A stretch of 64,000 nucleotides of DNA from assembly GCF_007828035.1 (NCBI RefSeq), contig NZ_VITV01000001.1, positions 1 through 64,000 of the forward strand, given 5' to 3'. The translations under genes and the position numbers were made by a program. This stretch comes from Nitrospirillum amazonense. Lineage in GTDB: Bacteria; Pseudomonadota; Alphaproteobacteria; Azospirillales; Azospirillaceae. The notes beneath the pieces are model-generated. The model was not told where the DNA came from, did not search any database, and saw only the letters and a program-made list of their open reading frames with translations. Position 1 is the first letter of the stretch; each line of letters begins with the position of its first letter. Of this stretch, positions 8,586 through 17,263 are shown piece after piece.

Positions 8586-10202
8586 TCAGGCCTGGTACTG
8601 GCCGGTGACGGTCTTCAGCTTGTGCCCCAGCTCGTTCAGGTTCTGGGCGGCGGTCTCGGCCTGCTTGGTGGCGTTCATGTTCTGCATGCTGGCCTGCTTG
8701 ATGTTCTCCATGGCCAGCGCCACCTGGTCGATGCCCACCTGCTGCTGCTGGTTGGACGCGGCGATCTGGGTGGCTGCCTGGGTCGCCACGGCGATGCTCT
8801 GGGCCAGGCGGTCGATGGCCTCGCCCGCCGCCACCGACTGCTTCACACCGGCGTCCACCGCCTTGCTGCCCTGTTCGGCGGCCAGCACGGCCGTGGCCGT
8901 CGCCTTCTGGATGTCACCCAGGATGGAGCGCACCTGGGTGGTGGCCTGCTTGGACTGTTCGGCCAGGCTGCGCACCTCCTGCGCCACCACGACGAAGCCC
9001 TTGCCCTGCTCGCCGGCCCGCGCCGCCTCGATGGCGGCGTTGACGGCCAACAGATTGGACTGCTCGGCCAGGTCGTTCACCGTGGCCACGATCTCGCCGA
9101 TGGCCTGGCTCTGCTCGCTCAGCTGCATGACCGCCTCGGCGATGGCCATGATCTGCTCGCGCACCCTGGTGATGCCCTCGATGGACTGTTCCACCGCCTG
9201 CTTTCCGTTCTGGGAGATCTGGGCCGTGTTCTGCGCAGTCTGCGAGACATACAGCGCCTTCTCGCTGGACACCTGGGAGGTCTTCTTCACCTCCTCCATC
9301 GTGGCGCTGGTCTGGGCCAGGGCTGTCGCCGTCTCGGCGGCGCTGGCCGCCACCTGGGCGGTGATGGTGACGATCTGGCTGGACGCCGTGCCCAGCACGT
9401 TGGTGCCGTCGCGCAGGTCGCGCATCAGCTGGCGCAGGGTGCCGGCCATCGCGTGGAAGGTCCGGCCCAGGCTGCCCACCTCGTCCGCCCGGTCGCTGAC
9501 TTCGATCGCGCCCGCCACCGTCAGGTCGCCGGCGCCGATGCGCTCAGCCGTGGTGGTGATGGTGCGCAGGGGGGTCGCGATGTTGCGGCCCAGGAACAGG
9601 CCGGCCACCACGACGAAGACAGCCGCCACCAGGGTGCCGACGCCGATGACCAGCACCGTGCTTTCAGCGCTGGCCGCCGCCGCCGCCTCCCGCGCGCGCA
9701 GCAGCTCGCCCTCGCCCGCCTGCATGGTGGCGACGATGCGGCGGATGTCGTCCATCGACTGCTTGCCCCGGTCGCTCAGCACCACGGCCTTCGCCGGCTC
9801 AAATCCCTGCAGGCGGCGCAGGTCGATGGTTTCCTTCAGTTCCGCTGCTTTGTCCTTGAGGGGGACACGCAGGCGTTCCAGGTTCTGTTGCTGTACAGGG
9901 TTGTCCAGGGTCAGGGTCGCCACCGTCTGCAGCGCCTGCTCCATGGCGTTCAGGCCCTGCCGGTAGGGTTCCAGGTAGCGATCCTCACCCGTGATGAGAT
10001 AGCCGCGCTGGCCCGTCTCCATATCCTGCACCGCGGTCAGCAGGCCCAGCAGCCGCGCCTGGACCTCATAGGAATGGGAGCGCAGCGTGGTGGTTTCCGT
10101 CAGCTGGCGGATGTTGCCGTACGAGGTGGCAGCCACCACGAGAAGAATGAACAGGACGCTGCACAAGCAGATCCAGATTTTCATTCCGACAGAGTACTTC
10201 AT
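8586..10202 (-). CDS. CHASE3-HAMP methyl-accepting chemoreceptor
   Basis: About 538 residues. The frame is open further upstream, but [10 protein letters not shown] at 10202 begins a clean signal-anchor segment and removes a low-complexity leader. Order: TM1 (about 8-28), a periplasmic CHASE3 domain (about 30-185, with [21 protein letters not shown] typical of CHASE3), TM2 (about 195-215), HAMP with IATPLRTIT, then the cytoplasmic signalling hairpin with tip [20 protein letters not shown] and [17 protein letters not shown]. There is no C-terminal CheR-tethering pentapeptide. It is probably the input receptor of this operon, equivalent to WspA/Mcp3. The stimulus is unknown; CHASE3 domains often sense envelope or osmotic conditions. 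Confidence 0.93.
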   Translation of the reverse strand: MKYSVGMKIWICLCSVLFILLVVAATSYGNIRQLTETTTLRSHSYEVQARLLGLLTAVQDMETGQRGYLITGEDRYLEPYRQGLNAMEQALQTVATLTLDNPVQQQNLERLRVPLKDKAAELKETIDLRRLQGFEPAKAVVLSDRGKQSMDDIRRIVATMQAGEGELLRAREAAAAASAESTVLVIGVGTLVAAVFVVVAGLFLGRNIATPLRTITTTAERIGAGDLTVAGAIEVSDRADEVGSLGRTFHAMAGTLRQLMRDLRDGTNVLGTASSQIVTITAQVAASAAETATALAQTSATMEEVKKTSQVSSEKALYVSQTAQNTAQISQNGKQAVEQSIEGITRVREQIMAIAEAVMQLSEQSQAIGEIVATVNDLAEQSNLLAVNAAIEAARAGEQGKGFVVVAQEVRSLAEQSKQATTQVRSILGDIQKATATAVLAAEQGSKAVDAGVKQSVAAGEAIDRLAQSIAVATQAATQIAASNQQQQVGIDQVALAMENIKQASMQNMNATKQAETAAQNLNELGHKLKTVTGQYQA

Positions 10203-10272
10203 GACCGGCGCTCCCGAGGGGCTGTGCGTGGACGGTGGACTGTTTCGAGGATGGATGGACGATGGCGGCGGC

Positions 10273-10923
10273 TCAGCCCGACCAGGCGGCGGACCTGCCC
10301 TCGACGGTGAGCTCCGGATCGGCCAGCAGGCGCTGGGCATCCAGCAGGGCGAGATGGGGCGGCAGGACGCCGACGAGATAATGGCGCTGGCGCCCGGTGA
10401 CGACACTGGGCGGCGCCTGCACCCTGGCGCGGGGGATGCGGGAGACACCGGCGATGGATGTCACCAGCAGGCCAAGAGCGCCCCCGCTTTGGCCGGGCGT
10501 CTGCGCCTGGCCCAGGACGACAACGCGGCGCAGTTCCGAAGACGGAACCGCGCCCAGATCCAGCAGGCGGCCCAGGTGGACCAACGGCAGCACCTGGCCG
10601 CGCACGGTGGTCACGCCGGCGATGAAGGACGGCGCCTTGGGCACGGTCGTCAGCCCGTTGAGGGCCAGCACCTCCGCCACCGCCGCCGTCTCGAAGCCAT
10701 AACGCTCCTGCCCCACCGTGAATTCCATGTATTCCAGGACGTCGCCGTCATCCTCCAGCACGGGGGGCCTGGCCAGTTCCAGCCCGCGCCGATGCAGGAT
10801 GCGGCGCGTCGTCTCCTCATCCGGGACCCAGCCGCGCTCCAGCGCCGCTGCCCAGCCGGCCAGACGGCGGTGAATGTCCTCCCAGTCGATGCCCCGCCCT
10901 TCGGCGGCCCGGTCCAGGACCAT
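10273..10923 (-). CDS. cheW: CheW-like coupling protein with N-terminal extension
   Basis: 216 residues. A roughly 65-residue N-terminal extension ([21 protein letters not shown]) precedes a CheW fold from [21 protein letters not shown], with the diagnostic [19 protein letters not shown] and later [10 protein letters not shown] segments. Such extensions occur on WspB/WspD-type couplers. It should bridge the CHASE3 receptor and CheA. It starts three bases after the cheR stop and is followed by a 70-base gap before the receptor gene, the largest gap in the operon. The operon holds two different CheWs, as in Wsp and Che3. Confidence 0.9.
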   Translation of the reverse strand: MVLDRAAEGRGIDWEDIHRRLAGWAAALERGWVPDEETTRRILHRRGLELARPPVLEDDGDVLEYMEFTVGQERYGFETAAVAEVLALNGLTTVPKAPSFIAGVTTVRGQVLPLVHLGRLLDLGAVPSSELRRVVVLGQAQTPGQSGGALGLLVTSIAGVSRIPRARVQAPPSVVTGRQRHYLVGVLPPHLALLDAQRLLADPELTVEGRSAAWSG

Positions 10924-10926
10924 GCC

Positions 10927-12420
10927 TTAGAACTCCCCTCCCGTGGCCTGGCCCAGCGCCGCATGGGCGTGGGCGGCCACGTCCATCAGCCGCCCTACCG
11001 TCATGCCTTCCAGATCCGGCAGGATCTCCTCCGGCCGATGGCCTTCCAGCAGGCCCATGATGTTGCGGTAGTGCTTGCGCGCGTCCCGCACGCGGCCCTG
11101 GCTGCGGGCCAGGTTGGCCATGGCCAGGTGCGTGGCGATGGATTGCGGCGCCAGGAAGAGCGCGCGCTGCAGCGACGCGGCCGCGGCGGCGGCATCGCCC
11201 CGTTCCTGCTGGATCATGGCCAGCAGATGGTGCGCCTCGGCGCTGACTCGGTTGTGGTCCAGCACCCCCTGGCACCAGTGCGCCGCCTCCGCCAGATGGC
11301 CCTGGTTGGCGTAGCTGCGCGCCAGCAGCAGCATGGCGGCGTCATCCGCCGGCGCGAAGGCCAGCCGCGCCTCCAGCTGTTCCACCGCCTCGCCATAGCG
11401 CCCCTGGTCATAGAGGGAGCGGCAATGGTCGAGGCTGGGCACAGGGGGCTTGACGGCGGCGATGGGCGGGGCCGTCACCGGCAAGGCGGGCGGTTCCGGC
11501 ACCGGGGATAGCGGCAGGATGGGGAAATGCTGGGTGACGGGCGCGAGGGGTGCCGCATGCGCCGGCAGCGGCAGCTTGCGGTATACGGTGGCGCCCTCGA
11601 AGGGCACGAAGGTCAGGGGGGCGAACATGGGCGGGGCGCCATCGACGGAACTGGGCAGCAGCCAGCCGTTATCGACCAGCGACCGCGCCAGCCGCCGCAC
11701 CACCCGGTTCGCCTGCGCGCCGTTGAAGTACATCAGCACGTTTCGGCACAGGATGACGTCCATGGCGTTGGTGTTGCTTTCCAGCGCCGGATAGGGATCG
11801 TCCACCAGGTTATGATAGGAGAAGGTGACCATGCGGGCGATGTCGGGGCTGATGCGATAGCGCCCACCCGGCAGGGGGGTGAAATAGCGGGTCCGCATGG
11901 CCGGGTCCACGCCGCGGAAGGACCATTCGCCATAGACGCCCTCCGCCGCCCGCCGCAGGAAGCGGGGGTTCACGTCGGTGGCCAGCAGCGTGACGGTCCA
12001 GTCCGCCCGGTCGGGCAGCAGCGTGTCCAGCAGCATCGCCAGGCTGTACGCCTCCTCCCCCGTGCAGCAGGCCGCACTCCAGATGCGCAGGGACAGCAAT
12101 CCCATCGCCCGCCGCTCGGCGATCAGGTCCGGCAGGATCTGGCGGCCCAGGGCCTCGAAACTTTTGGGTTCGCGGAAGAAATAGGTTTCACCCACGGTCA
12201 GCTGGCCGGCCAGGGCCTCCAACTGCACCCGGTCGGGGCCACCCGCCGTCAACCAGTGCTGCACGGCCGCCAGCGTGCTGGGATAGCCCAGCTCCACCGC
12301 CGCCCGCTCCAGGCCGCGTTCCATGTCGGTCCAACGGTCGGCCGGGAAGTACAGCCCGATGCTGGCGCTCAACCGGTCTGACATGGCGGCCAGCAGGTTC
12401 TCCGGCAAGGTCCGGTTCAT
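10927..12420 (-). CDS. cheR: CheR-type methyltransferase with C-terminal TPR repeats (WspC/CheR3-like)
   Basis: 497 residues. The N-terminal half is a SAM-dependent glutamate methyltransferase: LTVGETYFFREPKSFEAL, the SAM-binding SAACCTGEEAYSLAMLL, LATDVNPRFLRRA and DVILCRNVLMYFN. A Pro-rich linker (about 280-310) is followed by three or more TPR-like helix pairs (YDQGRYGEAVEQLEARLAF, LARSYANQGHLAEAA, LFLAPQSIATHLAMANLAR). Fused TPRs are the mark of WspC and related CheR proteins of non-flagellar systems. It should methylate the CHASE3 receptor, opposing CheB. Its start overlaps the stop of the upstream cheW by four bases (ATGA). Confidence 0.94.
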   Translation of the reverse strand: MNRTLPENLLAAMSDRLSASIGLYFPADRWTDMERGLERAAVELGYPSTLAAVQHWLTAGGPDRVQLEALAGQLTVGETYFFREPKSFEALGRQILPDLIAERRAMGLLSLRIWSAACCTGEEAYSLAMLLDTLLPDRADWTVTLLATDVNPRFLRRAAEGVYGEWSFRGVDPAMRTRYFTPLPGGRYRISPDIARMVTFSYHNLVDDPYPALESNTNAMDVILCRNVLMYFNGAQANRVVRRLARSLVDNGWLLPSSVDGAPPMFAPLTFVPFEGATVYRKLPLPAHAAPLAPVTQHFPILPLSPVPEPPALPVTAPPIAAVKPPVPSLDHCRSLYDQGRYGEAVEQLEARLAFAPADDAAMLLLARSYANQGHLAEAAHWCQGVLDHNRVSAEAHHLLAMIQQERGDAAAAAASLQRALFLAPQSIATHLAMANLARSQGRVRDARKHYRNIMGLLEGHRPEEILPDLEGMTVGRLMDVAAHAHAALGQATGGEF

Positions 12421-12986
12421 TCACCGTCCCCTTGGGCGCCGTCCCCCCGGGCGCCGCCCCCTGGAGTGCGGTTCACGGTCATGCCGTTTTTGGCCGCCAG
12501 CGCCTGGGCCAGCTGCTCCTCCTCCGCCGCCGATAGGAAACGGTCCAGATCGTGGATCAGCAACAGGCCATCCGACAGCCGCACCACGCCGACAATGGCG
12601 TCGTCCGCCCCGGGGACCACGCCCTGGGCCGACACCCAGTCGATCGGCGCGCCCGCCACCGTGCCCACCACGCTGTCGACCAGCAGGACGACGGTGCGGC
12701 GCAGCCCGCGCGCCACGATCATGTGGTCGCTCAGCGACAGGGGGCGGCTGTCCAGGCCGAAGCGGCGGCGCACGTCCATGACCGGCACCACCTGGCCCTG
12801 CAGGTTGATGACGCCACGCACCAGGCCCGGCGCGCCCGGCAGGGGCGTCACCGCCACGGCGCGCACCGCCCGTTCCACCATGGCCAGCGGCAGGCCATAG
12901 GCCTGGCCGTCGAGGTCGAAGCGCAGAAGGAAGGCGCTGGCGCCTTCCGACGTGGCGGGGCCCGTGGTCAAGCCCCGCTCAACCAT
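12417..12986 (-). CDS. cheW: CheW-like coupling protein
   Basis: 189 residues from the preferred start MVERGLTT at 12986, which is preceded by GGAAGGGG with good spacing. An upstream in-frame ATG at 13004 would add six residues and deepen the overlap with the preceding kinase gene. The CheW fold runs from AFLLRFDLDGQAYGLPLAMV through VRGVINLQGQVVPVMDVRRRF to VVLLVDSVVGTV and VRLSDGLLLIHDL, ending in a Gly-rich tail. It is the second coupler of the operon, matching WspD/CheW3 in gene position next to the TPR-fused cheR. Confidence 0.92.
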   Translation of the reverse strand: MVERGLTTGPATSEGASAFLLRFDLDGQAYGLPLAMVERAVRAVAVTPLPGAPGLVRGVINLQGQVVPVMDVRRRFGLDSRPLSLSDHMIVARGLRRTVVLLVDSVVGTVAGAPIDWVSAQGVVPGADDAIVGVVRLSDGLLLIHDLDRFLSAAEEEQLAQALAAKNGMTVNRTPGGGARGDGAQGDGE

Positions 12987-15051
12987 GGGCGTCCCCTTCC
13001 CCACCCGGCAACCCGACCGTGGCGGCGGTCAGCAGCAGCTTTTCCAGATCGACGGGCTTGCTCAGGAAGACCTCCAGCCCCACGGCGCGGCAGCGTTCCC
13101 GCTCTTCCGCCGTGACCCCGGCGGTCAGCACCACCAGGGGCGGCAGCGGCCGATCGGGCGTACGCTGCAGGGCGCGAATCCGCGTCGTGGCCTCCAGCCC
13201 GCCCATGACCGGCATGTGCATGTCCATGAACACCAGGTCGTAGGTGCCGGTGTCCACCGCCTGCACGGCGGCAGCGCCATTATCCACGATCTCCACCTCA
13301 TGCCCAACGCCGCGCAGGATGGTGGATACCAGGATCTGCGTGGACCGGTCATCCTCCACCAGCAGGATGCGGCGACCGCCCCTGGCGCGGCCCGAGGGGA
13401 CCTCGGCCTCGACCCCGGTGAGCGGCGGCAGCGCCGCCGCCTCTTCCGCCGGCACGGCCAGCGGCAGTTCGAACCAGAAGCGGCTGCCCTGACCCGGCAC
13501 GCTCTCCACCCCGATGCGCCCGTCCATGTGCTCCACCAAGCGGCGGCAGATGGCAAGACCCAACCCCGTGCCGCCGAAACGGCGGGCCGTGGTCTCGTCC
13601 ACCTGGCTGAATTCCTCGAACAGGCCGGACAGCCGCTCCGGCGGGATGCCGATGCCGGTATCGGTCACGGACACCCGCAGGCGTGACGGCGCGCCCCCCA
13701 GGCCGGCCGGCGGCGGCAGCACTTCCGCCGTGAGGCTGACGCTCCCGGCCGGGGTGAACTTCACGGCGTTGGTCAGCAGGTTCAGCACCACCTGGCGCAG
13801 CCGGGTGGGATCGCCCATGATCTTGGCGGGCAGGGCGCTGGTCACCGCGGAGTTGAACGCCAGGCCCTTGCCGCTGGCCGAAGGCCGCACCAGGGCGATG
13901 CAGTCATCCACCAGGGTGCGGAAGTCCAGGGGCAGGTTTTCCAGGGTCAGCCGCCCGGCCTCGATCTTGGACAGGTCCAGGATGTCGTCCAGCAGGCCCA
14001 GCAGGGTGCGGCCGGCTTCCGCCTGCAAGGTCAGCAGGCGGTGCCACTCGCCCGGGCTGACGCCGCCACGCAGCAGCAATTCGGAGAAGCCGATGACCCC
14101 GGTCAGCGGCGTGCGCAGCTCATGGGCCACGGTGGCCAGATAGCGTGACTTGGCCTCGTTGGCCATATCGGCCGCCTTGCGCGCGGCCAGCAGGTCGCGG
14201 GCCGTGGCCGCCAGATCCTCCGTCCGCTCCGCCACGCGGCGCTCCAGCGTCGCGTGCGCCTCGCTCAAGGCCTGTTCCGCCTCCTTCGCGGCGGTGATGT
14301 CGCGGGCGATGGTGACCAGGCCCTCGGCCGCCCCCTCGCCGTCCTTGAAGGTGGAACGCACGACCGAATACCAGCGACGGCGCGATGGCGCCTCCGCCGA
14401 TGCCGGGGCGTCCTGCTGGATGTCGGTGACCGTGATTCCAGCTTCCAGGGCAGCCTGGTCCGCCGCCTCGCGCCGCACCGCTCCCTCGGCCCCGATCTCC
14501 TGGTCCGTGCGGCCGATCAGGTCGTCGGGGTTGTCCACGCCCAGGGCCTTGGCATGGGCCACGTTGCTGCGCAGGTAGCGCAGGTTCTTGTCCTTGAAGG
14601 CGATGGGATCCGGCACGCTGTTCATCAGGTGCGACAGCAGCAGCCGCTCCTCCGCCAGGGCGCGGCGGACGGCGCAATGCTCCGCTGCCTCACGAATCAG
14701 GCGGCGCAGCCGGTCGGGCGTCCATGGCTTGGGCAGATAGCCGAAAATCTGGCCGGCGTTGACGGCTGCGCCAAGGGCGTCGATGTCAGTGTAGCCGGTG
14801 ATCAGCACACGGGTGGCATCCGACAGCTCACGCGCCCAGCGCAGGAACTCATGCCCGGCCATGCCCGGCATACGCTGGTCGGAAATGATGACTAGGGGGG
14901 CGATGTCGTCGCCCTCCAGCATGGCCCGGGCCTTCAGCGGCGACGTGCTGGTCAGGACATAGAACTCGTCCTCCAGCGCGTCGGCGACCGCCGTCAGCAC
15001 CTCCGGCTCATCGTCCACCACCATGACGGTGGGCAGCACCTGGGCGATCAT
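12979..15051 (-). CDS. Hybrid histidine kinase REC-PAS-HisKA-HATPase-REC
   Basis: 690 residues, no membrane segment. The N-terminal receiver has Asp58 in IISDQRMPGMAG and Lys in FGYLPKPWTP. A PAS domain follows (about 140-255), then a coiled coil (about 255-300), the dimerisation helix with His310 in VAHELRTPLTG, the ATPase domain (NLLTNAVKFTPAG, DTGIGIPPE, GTGLGLAICRRLV) and a C-terminal receiver (LVEDDRSTQ, DLVFMDMHMPVMGG). Receivers at both ends allow input from CheA and output by phosphorelay. Its first receiver is very like that of the EAL protein at the operon's end, which suggests shared partners. It starts one base into the stop of the preceding kinase gene (TAATG). Confidence 0.92.
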   Translation of the reverse strand: MIAQVLPTVMVVDDEPEVLTAVADALEDEFYVLTSTSPLKARAMLEGDDIAPLVIISDQRMPGMAGHEFLRWARELSDATRVLITGYTDIDALGAAVNAGQIFGYLPKPWTPDRLRRLIREAAEHCAVRRALAEERLLLSHLMNSVPDPIAFKDKNLRYLRSNVAHAKALGVDNPDDLIGRTDQEIGAEGAVRREAADQAALEAGITVTDIQQDAPASAEAPSRRRWYSVVRSTFKDGEGAAEGLVTIARDITAAKEAEQALSEAHATLERRVAERTEDLAATARDLLAARKAADMANEAKSRYLATVAHELRTPLTGVIGFSELLLRGGVSPGEWHRLLTLQAEAGRTLLGLLDDILDLSKIEAGRLTLENLPLDFRTLVDDCIALVRPSASGKGLAFNSAVTSALPAKIMGDPTRLRQVVLNLLTNAVKFTPAGSVSLTAEVLPPPAGLGGAPSRLRVSVTDTGIGIPPERLSGLFEEFSQVDETTARRFGGTGLGLAICRRLVEHMDGRIGVESVPGQGSRFWFELPLAVPAEEAAALPPLTGVEAEVPSGRARGGRRILLVEDDRSTQILVSTILRGVGHEVEIVDNGAAAVQAVDTGTYDLVFMDMHMPVMGGLEATTRIRALQRTPDRPLPPLVVLTAGVTAEERERCRAVGLEVFLSKPVDLEKLLLTAATVGLPGGEGDAHG

Positions 15052-16805
15052 TATGCTTCCCCCGGCATCGCATGCGCCGCGTGCGCAGGACCAGGCGGGG
15101 TCGGCGCGTCGGTGGACGCCCCGTCCATGGGGATCTTGATCACCACCTCTGTACCCCGCCCCTCGTCACTATGGAATTCCAGCCGCCCCCGGTGGCGCTG
15201 GATGATGCTATAGGAAATGGAAAGGCCAAGGCCAGTCCCTGACCCCACTGGCTTGGTGGTGAAGAACGGCTCGCAGATGCGGTCGCGGATGGCAGCGGGA
15301 ATGCCGTGGCCGGTATCCCGCACGGACAGGCGGAACATGGCCCCGTCCCGGCCCGTCGCCAGGGTGATGGTGCCCGTCCCCTCGATGGCGTCGATGGCGT
15401 TGCCCACCACGTTCATCAGTACCTGGTTCAGCGGCCCCGGCTGGCAGGTGATGCGCTTGGGTCCCTCATACCGCCGCTCAACCGTGATTCGATCCGACAG
15501 CTTGTGCTGCAGCAGGGTCAGCACCGACTCCAGGCTGTCCTCAATCTCCACCTCCTTCACCTCCGCCTCGTCCAGGCGGGAGAAGGTGCGCAGCTTCACC
15601 ACCAGGTTTTCAACCCGGTCGATGCCCAGCCGCATGGCGTCCAGCCGCTGGCGCATCTTGTCCAGATCGCGGGCGCCCTTGTCCGACAGGTGCCCTTGCA
15701 CCTCCGGCGTGATGGCCTCCAGGCAGCGCAGCACGGTACCCAGGTGGTTGCCGACGAAGGCCAGCGGATTGTTCAGTTCATGCGCGATGCCGGCCACCAG
15801 CGCGCCCAGCGAGGCCATCTTCGCCGCTTGCACCAGCTGCGCCTGGGTGCCCTGCAGCTCCTGGTAGGCCTCCGCCAGCTCGGCGTGCGACCGCTCCAGC
15901 GCCTCCGTCATGGCGGCGCGTTCCTGGGCGATGCGCCGTTCGTCGCGCGTGCGCTCCAGTTCCAGTTCCTTATCCCGGAATTCGCCGCTGATGCGCAGGT
16001 TCTCCTCATGCAGGAACTTGCGGCGCAGCAGGGCACGGATACGGGCCTTCAGGATTTCACTCTCGCCGGCCTTGCCCACGAAGTCGTCGGCCCCCGCCTC
16101 CAGACCGCGCATCATGTCCTCCTTGTTGTCGCGGGAGGTCAGGATGATGATCTGGAACAGGCGGTCATGCTGGCGGCGCATCCGGTCCAGATGCTGGCAC
16201 AGCTCCGTGCCGCTCATCTCGGGCATGACCAGATCAACCACGACGCAGTCGAACTTCTCCTCCGCCATGCGGGCCAGCGCCTCGCGCCCGCTGGAAACGC
16301 CGATTACCTCGTGCCCGTCCTCCTGCAACTGGGCGGTGATGAAGAAGAGGTAGGTGGGGCTGTCGTCCACCACCAGAAGGCGGCTCTTGCGGATGTCCAC
16401 CGGCGCCTGGACCGCCGCCGCCGTGGTCTTGCGCAGCAGGGCGCCCACCCGGCTCAGCAGGATGTCGGTATCGACCGACTTGGGCACATAGGCGTCGGCG
16501 CCGCTGTCATAGCCCTGCCGCTCCCGGTCGGCGGCGTGGCTGTCGGTCAGCATCAGGACCGACAGGCCGCGCGTGCGCATGTCCATGCGCACGCGGCGCA
16601 CGAATTCGTCGCCGTTCATGCGCGGCAGGTGGTAGTCGACCATGGCCAGGTCGGGCATTTCCCGGCCCAATTGCTCTAGCGCGCTTTCGGCGTCGCCACA
16701 AACGGTGACGGACCATCCCTGGCGCTCCAGCATCATCTGCAATTGCAGGGCCTGCGTCGGCGAATCCTCGACCAGCAGGACGCGATGCGTGGACCCGCCC
16801 GTCAT
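15051..16805 (-). CDS. Sensor kinase with two N-terminal receivers (REC-REC-kinase, CheS3-like)
   Basis: 584 residues from MTGGSTHRVLL at 16805; a longer frame to 16889 gives only Arg/Gly-rich sequence. REC1 has Asp57 (LAMVDYHLPRMNG) and Lys109; REC2 has Asp191 (VVVDLVMPEMSG) and Lys245. A long coiled coil (about 265-325) leads to an NtrB-like H-box with His342 in GIAHELNNPLAF, and an ATPase domain (NQVLMNVVGNAIDAIEG, DTGHGIP, GTGLGLSISYSII). The order REC-REC-kinase and the place beside a Che operon recall CheS3 of Rhodospirillum centenum, which acts with CheA3 in cyst formation; that comparison is from memory. It is the first gene of the nine-gene operon. Confidence 0.9.
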   Translation of the reverse strand: MTGGSTHRVLLVEDSPTQALQLQMMLERQGWSVTVCGDAESALEQLGREMPDLAMVDYHLPRMNGDEFVRRVRMDMRTRGLSVLMLTDSHAADRERQGYDSGADAYVPKSVDTDILLSRVGALLRKTTAAAVQAPVDIRKSRLLVVDDSPTYLFFITAQLQEDGHEVIGVSSGREALARMAEEKFDCVVVDLVMPEMSGTELCQHLDRMRRQHDRLFQIIILTSRDNKEDMMRGLEAGADDFVGKAGESEILKARIRALLRRKFLHEENLRISGEFRDKELELERTRDERRIAQERAAMTEALERSHAELAEAYQELQGTQAQLVQAAKMASLGALVAGIAHELNNPLAFVGNHLGTVLRCLEAITPEVQGHLSDKGARDLDKMRQRLDAMRLGIDRVENLVVKLRTFSRLDEAEVKEVEIEDSLESVLTLLQHKLSDRITVERRYEGPKRITCQPGPLNQVLMNVVGNAIDAIEGTGTITLATGRDGAMFRLSVRDTGHGIPAAIRDRICEPFFTTKPVGSGTGLGLSISYSIIQRHRGRLEFHSDEGRGTEVVIKIPMDGASTDAPTPPGPAHAAHAMPGEA

Positions 16806-17263
16806 AGGCCGGCCCAGCCCGCGGCCATCCGCGCGGCGCGCCCTCGCTGATCCATCATTTCCGTCTCCAGGCCGGAACCCACCACGCACTGCCTTTTCCG
16901 GGACATCCCGCGTCCCATCTTGGTTAAGGGGAAAAGTGCCGGTTTCTCAAACCGTTTTCCACCATTCCCTGATGCAGGGGAAACCGTGGCGCGTGGCCGC
17001 CCCCCTGTCGACTGATGCGTCATGGGTACCCCGTGCGGGAGAACAGGGGGCCGGACATCAGGGCTCCCCTGGGATCACTGGGAATCATAGGCGGCGGCAT
17101 CCGTCCGTGCGCGGGCTCATCCGCATAGATTTCCACCGTGGGCGCAGCACATCGCCCCTGGACCACAGCGCCAGCCCGCCCTCTCATAATTGCGCGGTGG
17201 GCATCCCATATGGGACGGTGGACCTGAAACCGGCACGCCCAGATCAAGGACTTGAGCGCACCC
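16806..17263. promoter_or_regulatory. Divergent control region, chemosensory operon / oligopeptidase A
   Basis: This 458-base stretch has no convincing gene. It must hold the promoter of the nine-gene chemosensory operon (leftward) and that of the oligopeptidase gene (rightward). Two small dyads stand out: GGTTTCTCAAACC at 16941-16953 and the perfect palindrome TCCCATATGGGA at 17204-17215, which lies about 50 bases before the oligopeptidase start and could be an operator. A CATAAT at 17185-17190 could be a -10 element, but no good -35 is visible. The assignments are tentative. Confidence 0.35.

Noticed and set aside
2715-16805. Flagellar chemotaxis operon
   Set aside because: No cheY, cheD, cheZ, fli or mot genes are present; CheA has a fused receiver and CheR a TPR tail, which point to a Wsp/Che3-type non-flagellar system.
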